From assembly GCA_035532415.1 (NCBI GenBank), contig DATKRB010000024.1:1-64000 (forward strand): 64,000 bases of DNA, written 5' to 3'. The notes under the pieces are model-generated. The model was given only the letters and a program-made list of their open reading frames with translations, searched no databases and was not told the origin of the DNA. The DNA comes from DATKRB01 sp035532415 (GTDB taxonomy: Bacteria > Actinomycetota > Acidimicrobiia > Acidimicrobiales > RAAP-2). Positions 34,662 through 43,270 of the stretch are shown here, one piece after another (position 1 is the first letter of the stretch; the number at the start of each line of letters is the position of its first letter). A program made the position numbers and the translations under genes.

Positions 34662-35492
34662 GTGACCACACTCGACGGCAAGGTTGCGTTCATCACCGGA
34701 GCGGCGCGAGGGCAGGGCCGCTCGCACGCCGTGCGCCTCGCGAGCGAGGGGGCGGACATCGTGGCGATCGACATCTGCCACGACATCGAGACGATGAACT
34801 ATCCGAACGCCACGCCCGAGGATCTCGCCGAGACCGCACGCCTGGTGACCGAGCAGGGCCGACGCATCGTCACCCTTCAGGTGGACGTCCGGGACGCGGC
34901 GGCGGTCTCGCGGGCCGTCGACACCGCATGGGAGGAGTTCGGGCGGATCGACATCGTCCTGGCCAATGCCGGCATCGTGGTTCTCGGGGACTCGAGCGCC
35001 GATCCCGCCCAGATCTGGCAGGACATCCTGTCCACAAATCTGTCGGGCGCCTGGTACGCCGTCAGTGCGGCCATCCCGAAGATCATCGAGGGGGGACGCG
35101 GCGGCGTCATCATCCTGACCGGCTCGACCGCCGGGGTCCGGCCCACTCCGAGCACTGATCCAAGCGGTGCTGCCTACACCGCGTCGAAGTTCGGTCTGGT
35201 GGGCATTGGCAAGCAACTGGCGTCCGCCCTCGCCGAGCATTCCATCCGCGTCAACGTCATCCACCCCACCGGGGTGGCGTCGGGCATGACCATGAACGAA
35301 GCGATGGCGCGCCTCATGGAAGAGGCCGCCGCCGGCGGCGCCAACACCATCTCGGCCATGCAGAACGCGATGCCCGTCGACATCCTCCAGCCGGAGGACA
35401 TCTCGGACACCGTCTCGTTCCTGGTCTCGGACAAGGCGAAGTGGATCACCGGCGTCTCCCTCCCCGTCGACGCAGGCTTCTCGGTCCGGTAG
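34662..35492 (+). CDS. Mycofactocin-coupled SDR family oxidoreductase
   Basis: A 276-residue short-chain dehydrogenase. The nucleotide-binding start is LDGKVAFITGAARGQGRSHA with an ADIVAIDICHDIETMNYP insertion, the signature of the mycofactocin-coupled SDR subfamily whose NAD is not freely exchanged. Catalytic Ser/Tyr/Lys lie in TGSTAGVRP and AAYTASKFGLVG. The GTG at 34662 has a GGAGG site six bases upstream, so the longer open frame before it is not used. It likely oxidises an alcohol intermediate; mycofactocin genes are not in the window. Confidence 0.87.
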   Translation: MTTLDGKVAFITGAARGQGRSHAVRLASEGADIVAIDICHDIETMNYPNATPEDLAETARLVTEQGRRIVTLQVDVRDAAAVSRAVDTAWEEFGRIDIVLANAGIVVLGDSSADPAQIWQDILSTNLSGAWYAVSAAIPKIIEGGRGGVIILTGSTAGVRPTPSTDPSGAAYTASKFGLVGIGKQLASALAEHSIRVNVIHPTGVASGMTMNEAMARLMEEAAAGGANTISAMQNAMPVDILQPEDISDTVSFLVSDKAKWITGVSLPVDAGFSVR

Positions 35493-35544
35493 GGACCGGC
35501 GACCGACCGGTCCGCAGCGACCGACGAATCCTCGCGGTGGTCGA

Positions 35545-36342
35545 TCACCGCTCTTCGAACCTCGGCTCCCGATGCTCCCTCGCCGCCAGCAGGCCCTCCG
35601 CCTGGTCGGCGGTGCTCCGCAGGGCGCATTGCTCCACCCACTCCTTCGCCGTCGCCCTCCGCAACCCGTCGGCAAGATCGCCACGCAAGGTTCGGCGGAT
35701 GGAGCGAACGGCCAGCGGCGCGGCCGAGGCGATCTCCGCTGCCAACGAGTGGGCTTCGGCGCGCAAAGACCCTTGGGGAACGAGTCGGTCGAGCAGTCCC
35801 ATGGCGAAGGCGGCTCCACCGTCGACCCGCCGGCCGGTATAGAGCAGCTCCTGCGCCCGCTGCTGCCCCGCAACTGCGGGCAGCGTGATCGTGAGCCCGA
35901 ACCCGTGGTGCATGCCCAGGCGGGCGAAGTTCGCGGCCATCCGAGTCTCGGGGGAACCCACGCGGAAGTCGCACAACAGGGCGAGGGCCAGGCCCCCGCC
36001 GATGGCTCCTCCCTGCACCGCTGCGACGACCGGTTTCGTCGCTTCGCAGATCCGGGCCCCCTCGTCGTATATCGGGTTGGAGGCGGGCGGGGCCGCACCG
36101 TCGATCACGGCCTGGCGGCGGCTGACGACGTCCACCCCGGCACAGAAGTGCCGACCTGCGGCCGCGAGCACGACGGCCCGGCAGCGCCGATCCCCGTCGA
36201 GCTCGAGCAGCGTGTCTGCCAAGCGGCGGGTCAGATCGGCGTCGAGCAGGTTGTTGGGCGGGCGGCGGAGCTCGACCGTGGCGACGAAGTCGCCCCCGAC
36301 GTCGACACCGATCCCCTGGCGATCGCCATTGTCGTCGCTCAT
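35545..36342 (-). CDS. Enoyl-CoA hydratase/isomerase family protein
   Basis: A 265-residue crotonase-fold protein. The oxyanion-hole regions are AAAGRHFCAGVDVVSRRQA and VQGGAIGGGLALALLCDFRVGSPETRMAANFARLG, and the C-terminal helix has the usual ALRSTADQAEGLLAAREHREP. The Glu pair of classical hydratases is not clearly conserved, so isomerase or another crotonase activity is possible. It lies 23 bases after the ligand-binding protein gene, in an operon that starts with an acyl-CoA synthetase. Confidence 0.85.
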   Translation of the reverse strand: MSDDNGDRQGIGVDVGGDFVATVELRRPPNNLLDADLTRRLADTLLELDGDRRCRAVVLAAAGRHFCAGVDVVSRRQAVIDGAAPPASNPIYDEGARICEATKPVVAAVQGGAIGGGLALALLCDFRVGSPETRMAANFARLGMHHGFGLTITLPAVAGQQRAQELLYTGRRVDGGAAFAMGLLDRLVPQGSLRAEAHSLAAEIASAAPLAVRSIRRTLRGDLADGLRRATAKEWVEQCALRSTADQAEGLLAAREHREPRFEER

Positions 36343-36365
36343 GCCCGGTGGGGTCCGTTCCGTCC

Positions 36366-37457
36366 CTACCGGGGGTACTTCACGGTGTCGACGCCGCTCA
36401 TCTGGCGCAGGACCAGGTAGTCGGGACCCTTGAGTGCCGTCCGTTCCCAGGGACCGAATCCCTGGACGGTACCCGCCCCGCCGAGGGCGGCGGGTACCTG
36501 ATGGATGCGCTGGAGTCCCTCCGTCACGCCCTCGGGGGTGTGGACGGTGGCGTACCGGAGGCCGAGCACTGCCAAGGTGGCCATGTCGTACATGCCGCCG
36601 AAGATCGGTTGGAACGGACGGGTGCCGTGACGCGCCTCGTACCCGTCGAGCGCGGCGCGCAGGGTCTCGTTCTCCTCATCGACCTGGTCGACGTACACCC
36701 AGCCGCTCATCTCGCGGCGCTCCTGGGGAGACTTGGAATAGAAGTGCATGCCCGCAGTGGTCGTGAACCTGGGCGGATCCCAGCCGGCCGCGGTCAACGC
36801 CCTCGACAGGTGGAGCAGCACGGCGCCGAAACCCAGGTACACCAGAGCGTCGGGCTCTCGGTCGGCCACCTGCCGCAGCTCGTCACCGAGATCACCGGCC
36901 ACCGGCGAGCACTTCAGGTCGGAGACCACGGCCAACCCGCCACGCTCGCACTGCTCTTCGAAGAACTCGAAGTACTCCTGCCCGATCGGAGAGCGGTCGC
37001 GGATGACGCCGACCGTGCGCAGGCCCCGGCGCTCGATCGCCCGGGCGATGAGGGGTCCGTCGCCGTGCAGCGCACCGATCTGGTACTGGAACCCGTACCT
37101 TCCTCGCGATCGCGTCGTCCCGGGGAAGTTGATCGTCGGCACCCCACGCGATTCGAACAGGGGCACGACGGCCATGCAGTTGTCCGTGATACCGGGGCCG
37201 ATGATCACGAGCACTCCCTCGTCGGCCAGAGCGGTCCACGCGTCCATGACCGCCTTGGCCGTTCCCTGCGGCAACCCGCGGCCCGAACGAACGACGAGCT
37301 CGATGGGCCGGTCCACCTCGCCGGCCGCCAACGCCTCGTCGAACCGGAACCGGATCACGTTCCCGATGCCGTCCTCAAAGGCGGCGGAGTCGGGCATCAG
37401 GCCCTCGTGCAGGAAACCGACCTTAAACGGCTCGACACCGTCGCTCACGGGACGCAC
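36366..37457 (-). CDS. Periplasmic-binding-protein-like (Peripla_BP_6) protein without signal peptide
   Basis: A 363-residue type I binding-protein fold of the branched-chain amino acid/amide class: FKVGFLHEGLMPDSAAFEDG at the start, VLVIIGPGITDNCMAVVPLF, and RRGLRTVGVIRDRSPIGQEYFEFFEEQCERGG. Residue 1 is followed at once by the fold, and no signal sequence or lipobox is present. It lies between an acyl-CoA synthetase and an enoyl-CoA hydratase gene with no permease nearby. It may therefore be an intracellular acyl or acyl-CoA binding or sensing protein. GTG at 37457 or 37448 is the start. Confidence 0.75.
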   Translation of the reverse strand: MRPVSDGVEPFKVGFLHEGLMPDSAAFEDGIGNVIRFRFDEALAAGEVDRPIELVVRSGRGLPQGTAKAVMDAWTALADEGVLVIIGPGITDNCMAVVPLFESRGVPTINFPGTTRSRGRYGFQYQIGALHGDGPLIARAIERRGLRTVGVIRDRSPIGQEYFEFFEEQCERGGLAVVSDLKCSPVAGDLGDELRQVADREPDALVYLGFGAVLLHLSRALTAAGWDPPRFTTTAGMHFYSKSPQERREMSGWVYVDQVDEENETLRAALDGYEARHGTRPFQPIFGGMYDMATLAVLGLRYATVHTPEGVTEGLQRIHQVPAALGGAGTVQGFGPWERTALKGPDYLVLRQMSGVDTVKYPR

Positions 37458-37551
37458 CTCGCCTCTCGGACCACAAGCCTCCGGTCGTGTCTACCACAGC
37501 CGCGGCGACGAGCCACGGAGGCGGCGCCGTCCACGAACGGAAACCGGACTG

Positions 37552-39111
37552 TCAGTTGACTCCCCGGCTCTGCCCTGCCCAATAGGGGGCCCGCAGCTCC
37601 CTCTTGAGGACCTTGCCGGTCGGGTTCCGTGGGAGGGCGTCGACGAAGTCCACCGACGTGGGGCACTTGTAGTGTGCGAGACGCTCCCGGGCGAAGCCGA
37701 TGACCGCGCCCGAGTCGGCGGGGGCCCCCGCACGCAGGACGACGACGGCCTTGACGGTCTCGCCCCACCGGTCGTCAGGGACGCCGATGACGGCGACGTC
37801 GGCCACGTCGGGATGGGCGGCCAGCACGTTCTCGACCTCCGCCGGGTACACGTTCTCCGCTCCCGAGACGATCATGTCCTTGATCCGGTCGGTGAGGAAC
37901 AGGTAGCCATCGACGTCGAGGTAGCCGCCGTCACCGGTCCGGAGCCAGCCGTCCGAGGTGATGGTCGCATCGGTGGCGTCGGGGTTCCGCCAGTAGCCGG
38001 CCATGTTCTGACCCGAGCGGGTCCACACCTCCCCGACGGTCCCGCTGGGGAGGTCGCGGCCCGTGGCAGGATCCACTACCCGCACTTCCACCCACGGGAA
38101 CGGTCGCCCCGCGGAACGCAACAGGTGGCCGCGTGGCCCTCCGGGATCGTGGTCCGCGGCGTTCAGCTGGGCGATCGCCCCGGTGGTCTCGGTCATGCCG
38201 TAAAGCTGCTCGAGATGGGGACCGAAGGTGTCGAGCGCCCGCGTCAGGAGCGACTCGCTGATCGGCGACGCCCCGTAGTAGAGGCTTCGCAGCGTGACGA
38301 AATCCGCCCGGGTGGTCCCTCGGACTTCGAGCATCGCCTGGATCAGGGCGGGGACCACGAACCCGTGGGTGACCCCCTCCTCCCGGAAGCCGGTGACCAG
38401 CCCGGCGGGGTCGAGCTCACGGAAGACGACCGTCGTGCCGCCACCCGCGAAGCCGTTTATCGCCCAGCCACAGCCCCCGATGTGGAACAGCGGAGAGGTC
38501 ACGGCATTGACCGCCGTGGCATCGACACCCCAACGGTCCCGAGCCCCGTCGATCAGCGCCTGCAGGTTGGCGTTGGTGAGCATGACCCCCTTCGGACGCC
38601 CGGTGGTGCCCGACGTGTAGAGCTGCAGCGCTACGTCGTCGCCATCGGAGACGAGGCCGGGGTCCCTGTCGGGATGGGGTTCCGACCATTCCCGCAGGGC
38701 CACCCCGGCCCGGTCGCCGATCGACACCAGGGCCAGGCCCGACGCCGACGCCGCCAGCGCCGGCCGGTGGGCGTCGAACTCCTCACCCAGGAAGAGGATC
38801 CGGGACGCGGCGTCGTCGACCAGCTCGAGGACCTCGCGGGTTGCCGACCGCCAGTTCAAGGGGGTGTAGACGGCCCCGATCTTGAGGACCCCGAAGAGGA
38901 TGACGATCAGATCGATGCCGTTGCGATCGAGGAGCACCACCCGGTCACCCCGGCCCACCCCTGTCGCCAGCAGGGCCTGGGCCACGCGATTGGACCGGTG
39001 GTCGAGCTCCTCCCAGGTGAGGGAGGTCTCCCCGCTGCGCACCGCGACGCATCCGCCTCTGGCCTCGGCGTGCCCACGGACCACCCCGGCAATCGTCCAT
39101 CGCTCCCCCAC
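37552..39111 (-). CDS. Acyl-CoA synthetase (AMP-forming)
   Basis: A 519-residue ANL ligase with P-loop LYTSGTTGRPKGVML, the LYGMTETTGAIAQLN (A5) motif, DGWLRTGDGGYLDVDGYLFLTDRIKDMIVSGAENVYPAEVE split over A7-A8, and the terminal catalytic Lys in PRNPTGKVLKREL. The sequence is nearer to medium- or long-chain FadD than to the two paralogues at 4994 and 6775. The GTG at 39111 matches family length. It probably starts the operon with the ligand-binding protein and the enoyl-CoA hydratase. Confidence 0.9.
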   Translation of the reverse strand: MGERWTIAGVVRGHAEARGGCVAVRSGETSLTWEELDHRSNRVAQALLATGVGRGDRVVLLDRNGIDLIVILFGVLKIGAVYTPLNWRSATREVLELVDDAASRILFLGEEFDAHRPALAASASGLALVSIGDRAGVALREWSEPHPDRDPGLVSDGDDVALQLYTSGTTGRPKGVMLTNANLQALIDGARDRWGVDATAVNAVTSPLFHIGGCGWAINGFAGGGTTVVFRELDPAGLVTGFREEGVTHGFVVPALIQAMLEVRGTTRADFVTLRSLYYGASPISESLLTRALDTFGPHLEQLYGMTETTGAIAQLNAADHDPGGPRGHLLRSAGRPFPWVEVRVVDPATGRDLPSGTVGEVWTRSGQNMAGYWRNPDATDATITSDGWLRTGDGGYLDVDGYLFLTDRIKDMIVSGAENVYPAEVENVLAAHPDVADVAVIGVPDDRWGETVKAVVVLRAGAPADSGAVIGFARERLAHYKCPTSVDFVDALPRNPTGKVLKRELRAPYWAGQSRGVN

Positions 39112-39223
39112 TGCGTGCAGGGTAGAGCAGCGCCGGGCTCGGCGCCGCTCGCCGCACCGGGTGACCGACCGCCACCCGGGAGGTGACCCGACCCCTCCAC
39201 CGCGAGGGTGAGGGTACCCGCCC

Positions 39224-40492
39224 TCAGGACTCCTCCGCCCCCTCGACGTTCTCGATCGGCCCGGCAGCAGCGTCACGTCTCGCGATGATGTGCACGTCGA
39301 TCCCGGCGGCGGCGGCCAAGCGCGAGATCTTCCGCACGACGGAGCCGCCACCTCTCAGCTCCTGCCACCGGCTACGGCCACTCGAGCCGACCACGATCTG
39401 GGTGATCTGGCGGGCGCGGGCGTACTCGATGAGCGCGTGGGCCGGGTCGTCGGCCAGGATCTCGCTCCAGTCGGCTCCGAGGTCGGAGGCGAGCTGACGG
39501 AGGTCGGCCAGTTGGCGATCCTGCGATCGGCGAGCACCATCGCCGGCGACGATGTGCAGGACATGAAGGTCGGCCTTGATCCGGGCCGCCATCCTCGCGG
39601 CCCGACGAACGATGGCGTCGGTGCCCGGTGCGGTCGTGACGCCCACCAGGATGCGCTCGCTGGTCTCCCACAGACGCTTGGTCTGGTGTCGCAGGAGGTG
39701 ATCGAGCAGCTCTCCCTCCGTCTCGTCGGCAAGGAAGCGCAACGCCAGCTCCCGCAACGCGATCAAGTTGTCGATGCGGAAGAAGTTGCCCAGCGCCTGG
39801 GGAACCTTTGCCGGCGGGTAGATGTTGCCATGGAGCATCCGGCGTCGGAGCTGCTCGGGCGACGAATCGACGAGCTCGATCTGGTCGGCCTTTCGGAGCA
39901 CCCAGTCCGGCACCCGCTCGCGGATCGGTACGCCGGTGATCTGCTCCACCGCGTCGGCGATGCTCTCGAGATGCTGGATGTTGACGGTCGTGACCACGTC
40001 GATCCCGGCGCTCAGGAGCTCCATGACATCCTGCCAGCGCTTCTCGTTGCCCGAGCCCGGGACGTTGGTATGGGCGAGCTCGTCGACGAGCGCGACGCTC
40101 GGATGGCGCTCGAGCACGGCACCGAGGTCCATCTCCTCGAAGCGTGCTCCCCGGTGGTGGACGGAGCGTCTCGGGATCACCTCGAGGTCATCGATCAACT
40201 CCTCGGTGAGCGGGCGTCCGTGGCACTCCACGAACCCGATGGCCACGTCGGTGCCCCGCTGATGGCGACGATGACCCTCGCTGAGCATGGCATAGGTCTT
40301 CCCGACCCCGGCGGCCGCGCCCAGGTAGATGCGGAAGTGGCCGGCCGGCTCGACCCCTTCGGTGTCCTCCGGGCGGACGGTGTCCGCCGCTCTCACCTCG
40401 ACGGCCGTGCCCTGAGGTCCTACCACGTGCGTTCCCTCGGCCTCCCCCACCGGCTGACCACCGGGACCGCAGGGGGTTCCTCCGACTCTCAC
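39224..40492 (-). CDS. kdpD: KdpD N-terminal sensor protein lacking the histidine kinase
   Basis: A 422-residue protein made only of the KdpD N-terminal domain and a universal-stress-like domain. The KdpD domain has Walker A GAAAGVGKT (about residues 58-66), VALVDELAHTN, the MELLSAGIDVVTTVNIQHLES block and IRERVPDWVLRKADQIELVD. The USP-like part (about 280-410) has ILVGVTTAPGTDAIVRRAARMA and IVVGSSGRSRWQ. The four transmembrane helices and the kinase core of full-length KdpD (about 890 residues) are absent, and the gene ends normally. Truncated KdpDs exist in some cyanobacteria and Deinococcus. It probably senses K+ or nucleotide for another kinase or for KdpE. Confidence 0.88.
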   Translation of the reverse strand: MRVGGTPCGPGGQPVGEAEGTHVVGPQGTAVEVRAADTVRPEDTEGVEPAGHFRIYLGAAAGVGKTYAMLSEGHRRHQRGTDVAIGFVECHGRPLTEELIDDLEVIPRRSVHHRGARFEEMDLGAVLERHPSVALVDELAHTNVPGSGNEKRWQDVMELLSAGIDVVTTVNIQHLESIADAVEQITGVPIRERVPDWVLRKADQIELVDSSPEQLRRRMLHGNIYPPAKVPQALGNFFRIDNLIALRELALRFLADETEGELLDHLLRHQTKRLWETSERILVGVTTAPGTDAIVRRAARMAARIKADLHVLHIVAGDGARRSQDRQLADLRQLASDLGADWSEILADDPAHALIEYARARQITQIVVGSSGRSRWQELRGGGSVVRKISRLAAAAGIDVHIIARRDAAAGPIENVEGAEES

Positions 40493-40550
40493 GGTTGCCG
40501 TCTCGCCGTCTCGCCGATCGTACCGGCGGCGCCTTCGGGCAGCCAGGGGC

Positions 40551-41156
40551 TCACTTCAGCTTGGCCAGTGCCTCGTTCAGCTGCAGCACCACGATGTAGT
40601 CCGACCCCAGGAACCCGAGCTGGGCCGCGTGGACCTGGGAGCCGATGAGCTGACGGAGGCGGGCCGGCGAGATACCGGTGGCCTTGGCGACCATGGGGAT
40701 CTGCACATAGGCATCCTGAGGGGTGATGTCGGGGTCGAGCCCACTGCCCGAGGTGGTGACCAGGTCCGGGGTCGGGTCTACTCCGCGGGCGTGCCAGTAG
40801 GCGACCAGCGCCTTGGTGTTGTCGAGCAGAGTCTTCGAGCGCGGGCCGAGGTTGGTGGCGCCCGATTGGCCGCTGTTGCCGTTGGCCACCAGCGGATTGT
40901 CGCCCCCGGGCGCGGGGGGCTTCGACTTCGGGTTGGCCGCGTAGGGACCGGTGTCGTCGGGTCGCCCGTGGAACCACCCCTTGCTCGACCAGTTCTGCCC
41001 GATCAACGTCGACCCGTGGGCGGTGATCGAACCGTCGGCCTGATGCCTGAAGAGGAGCTGGGACACGCCGGTACCGACAAGGGGATAGACGATGCCGAAG
41101 AGCACCAGGACGGCGACAGCCAGGATGACAGAACGACGAAGGTGGGTCAGCATCAT
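40551..41156 (-). CDS. kdpC: KdpC, K+-transporting ATPase subunit C
   Basis: A 201-residue single-span KdpC subunit: an N-terminal membrane helix (VILAVAVLVLFGIVYPLVGTG), FRHQADGSI, LIGQNWSSKGWFHGRPDDTG, LVTTSGSGLDPDITPQDAYVQ and the terminal VHAAQLGFLGSDYIVVLQLNEAL. All are standard. The start overlaps the kdpB stop (TGATG). It is 58 bases from the kdpD-like gene. Confidence 0.95.
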   Translation of the reverse strand: MMLTHLRRSVILAVAVLVLFGIVYPLVGTGVSQLLFRHQADGSITAHGSTLIGQNWSSKGWFHGRPDDTGPYAANPKSKPPAPGGDNPLVANGNSGQSGATNLGPRSKTLLDNTKALVAYWHARGVDPTPDLVTTSGSGLDPDITPQDAYVQIPMVAKATGISPARLRQLIGSQVHAAQLGFLGSDYIVVLQLNEALAKLK

Positions 41157-43270
41157 CAATACCAGTGGACAGCGGTGAGGAACAGGTCGATCAGCTTGAT
41201 GAAGATGAAGGGGACGATGATCCCGCCCACGCCGTAGATCCAGACGTTGCGACGCAGGATGGACGCAGCGCCGGTCGCCCGGAACTTCACTCCCCGCAGT
41301 GCCAGGGGAATGAGGGCCACGATCACCACGGCGTTGAAGATGACAGCGGAGAGCACTGCGCTCTGGGGACTGTGCAGCTTCATGACGTTGAGCGTGTTGA
41401 GCTGTGGATAGGTGGCCACGAACAGGGCCGGGATGATGGCGAAGTACTTGGCCACGTCGTTGGCGATGGAGAACGTGGTCAGGGAACCTCGGGTGATGAG
41501 CAGCTGCTTGCCGATCTCCACCACGTCGATGAGCTTCGTGGGATTCGAATCGAGGTCGACCATGTTGCCGGCCTCCTTCGCCGCCGTGGTGCCGGTGTTC
41601 ATGGCCACGCCGACGTCCGCCTGGGCCAGGGCCGGAGCGTCGTTGGTGCCGTCCCCGGTCATCGCCACGAGCTTGCCGCCCTGCTGCTCGGACCTGATCA
41701 GCTCCATCTTCGTCTCGGGCGTGGCCTCGGCCAGGTAGTCGTCGACCCCGGCCTCCTGGGCGATGGCCGCCGCGGTCAGTGGGTTGTCCCCGGTGATCAT
41801 GACGGTGCGGATCCCCATGGAGCGCATCTGGGCGAAGCGCTCCCGGATGCCCTGCTTCACCATGTCCTTCAGCTCGATCACCCCGAGGATGACCGGCCCG
41901 TCGGCGACAACCAGCGGCGTCGACCCGGCCCGCGAGATCCGGTCGACGATCTCCTCGAGCTCGGGCGGCGCCATTCCCCCCTGGGCGTGCGCCCACTGGC
42001 GGACCGAGTCCGCGGCGCCCTTGCGGATCTGGCGATCGTCGACGTCGAGCCCCGACATCCGGGTGGTGGCCGAGAAGGGAACGAACCTGTGGTCGGCGCC
42101 CAGGTCCCGCTCCCTGACGTCGAAACGCTCCTTCGCCAGCACGACGATCGACCTCCCCTCTGGGGTCTCGTCCGCCAGCGAGGCGAGCTGTGCGACTTCG
42201 GCCACCTCCCGCTCGCTGTGCCCGCCCACCGGAAAGAAGGCCGACGCCATGCGGTTCCCCAGAGTGATGGTGCCGGTCTTGTCGAGGAGCAGGGTCTGAA
42301 CGTCGCCGGCCGCCTCGACCGCCCGGCCACTCATCGCCAGCACGTTCCGCTGCACCAGCCGGTCCATGCCGGCGATGCCGATGGCCGACAGCAGGGCCCC
42401 GATGGTGGTGGGGATCAGGCAGACCAACAGGGCGACCAGGATGACCACCGGGACGGTGGCCCCCGAGTAGGTGCCGAACGGCTGGAGCGTCACCACGACC
42501 GGGACGAAGATGACGGTGAGCACCGCGAGCAGGATGGTGAGGGCGATCTCGTTCGGGGTCTTCTGCCGGTTGGCTCCTTCGACCAGGGCGATCATCCGAT
42601 CGAGAAAGGTATGCCCGGGCTCGGCCGTGATGCGGACCACGATGCGGTCCGAGAGGACCTTGGTCCCCCCGGTGACCGCCGAGCGGTCACCGCCGGACTC
42701 GCGGATGACCGGGGCCGACTCCCCCGTGATCGCCGATTCGTCCACCGACGCGACACCTTCGACGATCTCGCCGTCCGAGGGGACGAGGTCGTTGGCCTCG
42801 CAGACCACGAGGTCACCCTCGGCCAGCTCCGCGGCCGCCACCCGCATCTCGGTCCCGTCGGCCAGGAGCTTGCGGGCCTCGGTCTCCGAGCGCATCCGGC
42901 GCAGCGTGTCGGCTTGGGCCTTGCCCCGGCCCTCGGCCATTGCCTCGGCGAAGTTGGCGAAGAGCACGGTCAGGAACAACCAGGCGGTGATGGACCAGGT
43001 GAAGATGCCGGGATGCTCGACTGCCTCCACGAAGGTGACGACCGTGCCCACCAGCACCACGAACATGACCGGGTTCTTGATCTGCACCCGGGGGTCGAGC
43101 TTCTTGAACGAGCCGAACAGGGCCTGGCCGAGGATCTGGCGGTCGAACAGGCTCCGGGCCTCGGCCACCCCGCGGGCGACGGTCGACTGGGCCGGTCCTT
43201 CGGTGGCGGGGGGCGCCTCGCCCGTTGACGACGATGCCCGTCCCGGGTCGTTCCGGTCAGCGGGTTCCAT
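41156..43270 (-). CDS. kdpB: KdpB, K+-transporting P-type ATPase subunit B
   Basis: A 704-residue P-type ATPase. The phosphorylation motif is LLLDKTGTITLGN, the A-domain loop SVDESAITGESAPVI, the hinge MTGDGTNDAPALAQADVGVA, and the KAADSV-like nucleotide region IRKGAADSVRQW. It couples ATP hydrolysis to KdpA-mediated K+ import. The ATG at 43270 overlaps the kdpA stop by one base. The Pro/Thr/Ala-rich N-terminus (about 40 residues) is longer than in E. coli. Confidence 0.97.
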   Translation of the reverse strand: MEPADRNDPGRASSSTGEAPPATEGPAQSTVARGVAEARSLFDRQILGQALFGSFKKLDPRVQIKNPVMFVVLVGTVVTFVEAVEHPGIFTWSITAWLFLTVLFANFAEAMAEGRGKAQADTLRRMRSETEARKLLADGTEMRVAAAELAEGDLVVCEANDLVPSDGEIVEGVASVDESAITGESAPVIRESGGDRSAVTGGTKVLSDRIVVRITAEPGHTFLDRMIALVEGANRQKTPNEIALTILLAVLTVIFVPVVVTLQPFGTYSGATVPVVILVALLVCLIPTTIGALLSAIGIAGMDRLVQRNVLAMSGRAVEAAGDVQTLLLDKTGTITLGNRMASAFFPVGGHSEREVAEVAQLASLADETPEGRSIVVLAKERFDVRERDLGADHRFVPFSATTRMSGLDVDDRQIRKGAADSVRQWAHAQGGMAPPELEEIVDRISRAGSTPLVVADGPVILGVIELKDMVKQGIRERFAQMRSMGIRTVMITGDNPLTAAAIAQEAGVDDYLAEATPETKMELIRSEQQGGKLVAMTGDGTNDAPALAQADVGVAMNTGTTAAKEAGNMVDLDSNPTKLIDVVEIGKQLLITRGSLTTFSIANDVAKYFAIIPALFVATYPQLNTLNVMKLHSPQSAVLSAVIFNAVVIVALIPLALRGVKFRATGAASILRRNVWIYGVGGIIVPFIFIKLIDLFLTAVHWY

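Noticed and set aside
41165..43228. Long open frame on the plus strand opposite kdpB
   Set aside because: It is an antisense shadow caused by high GC at third positions. The predicted protein is rich in His, Asp, Gly and Arg with no family similarity.
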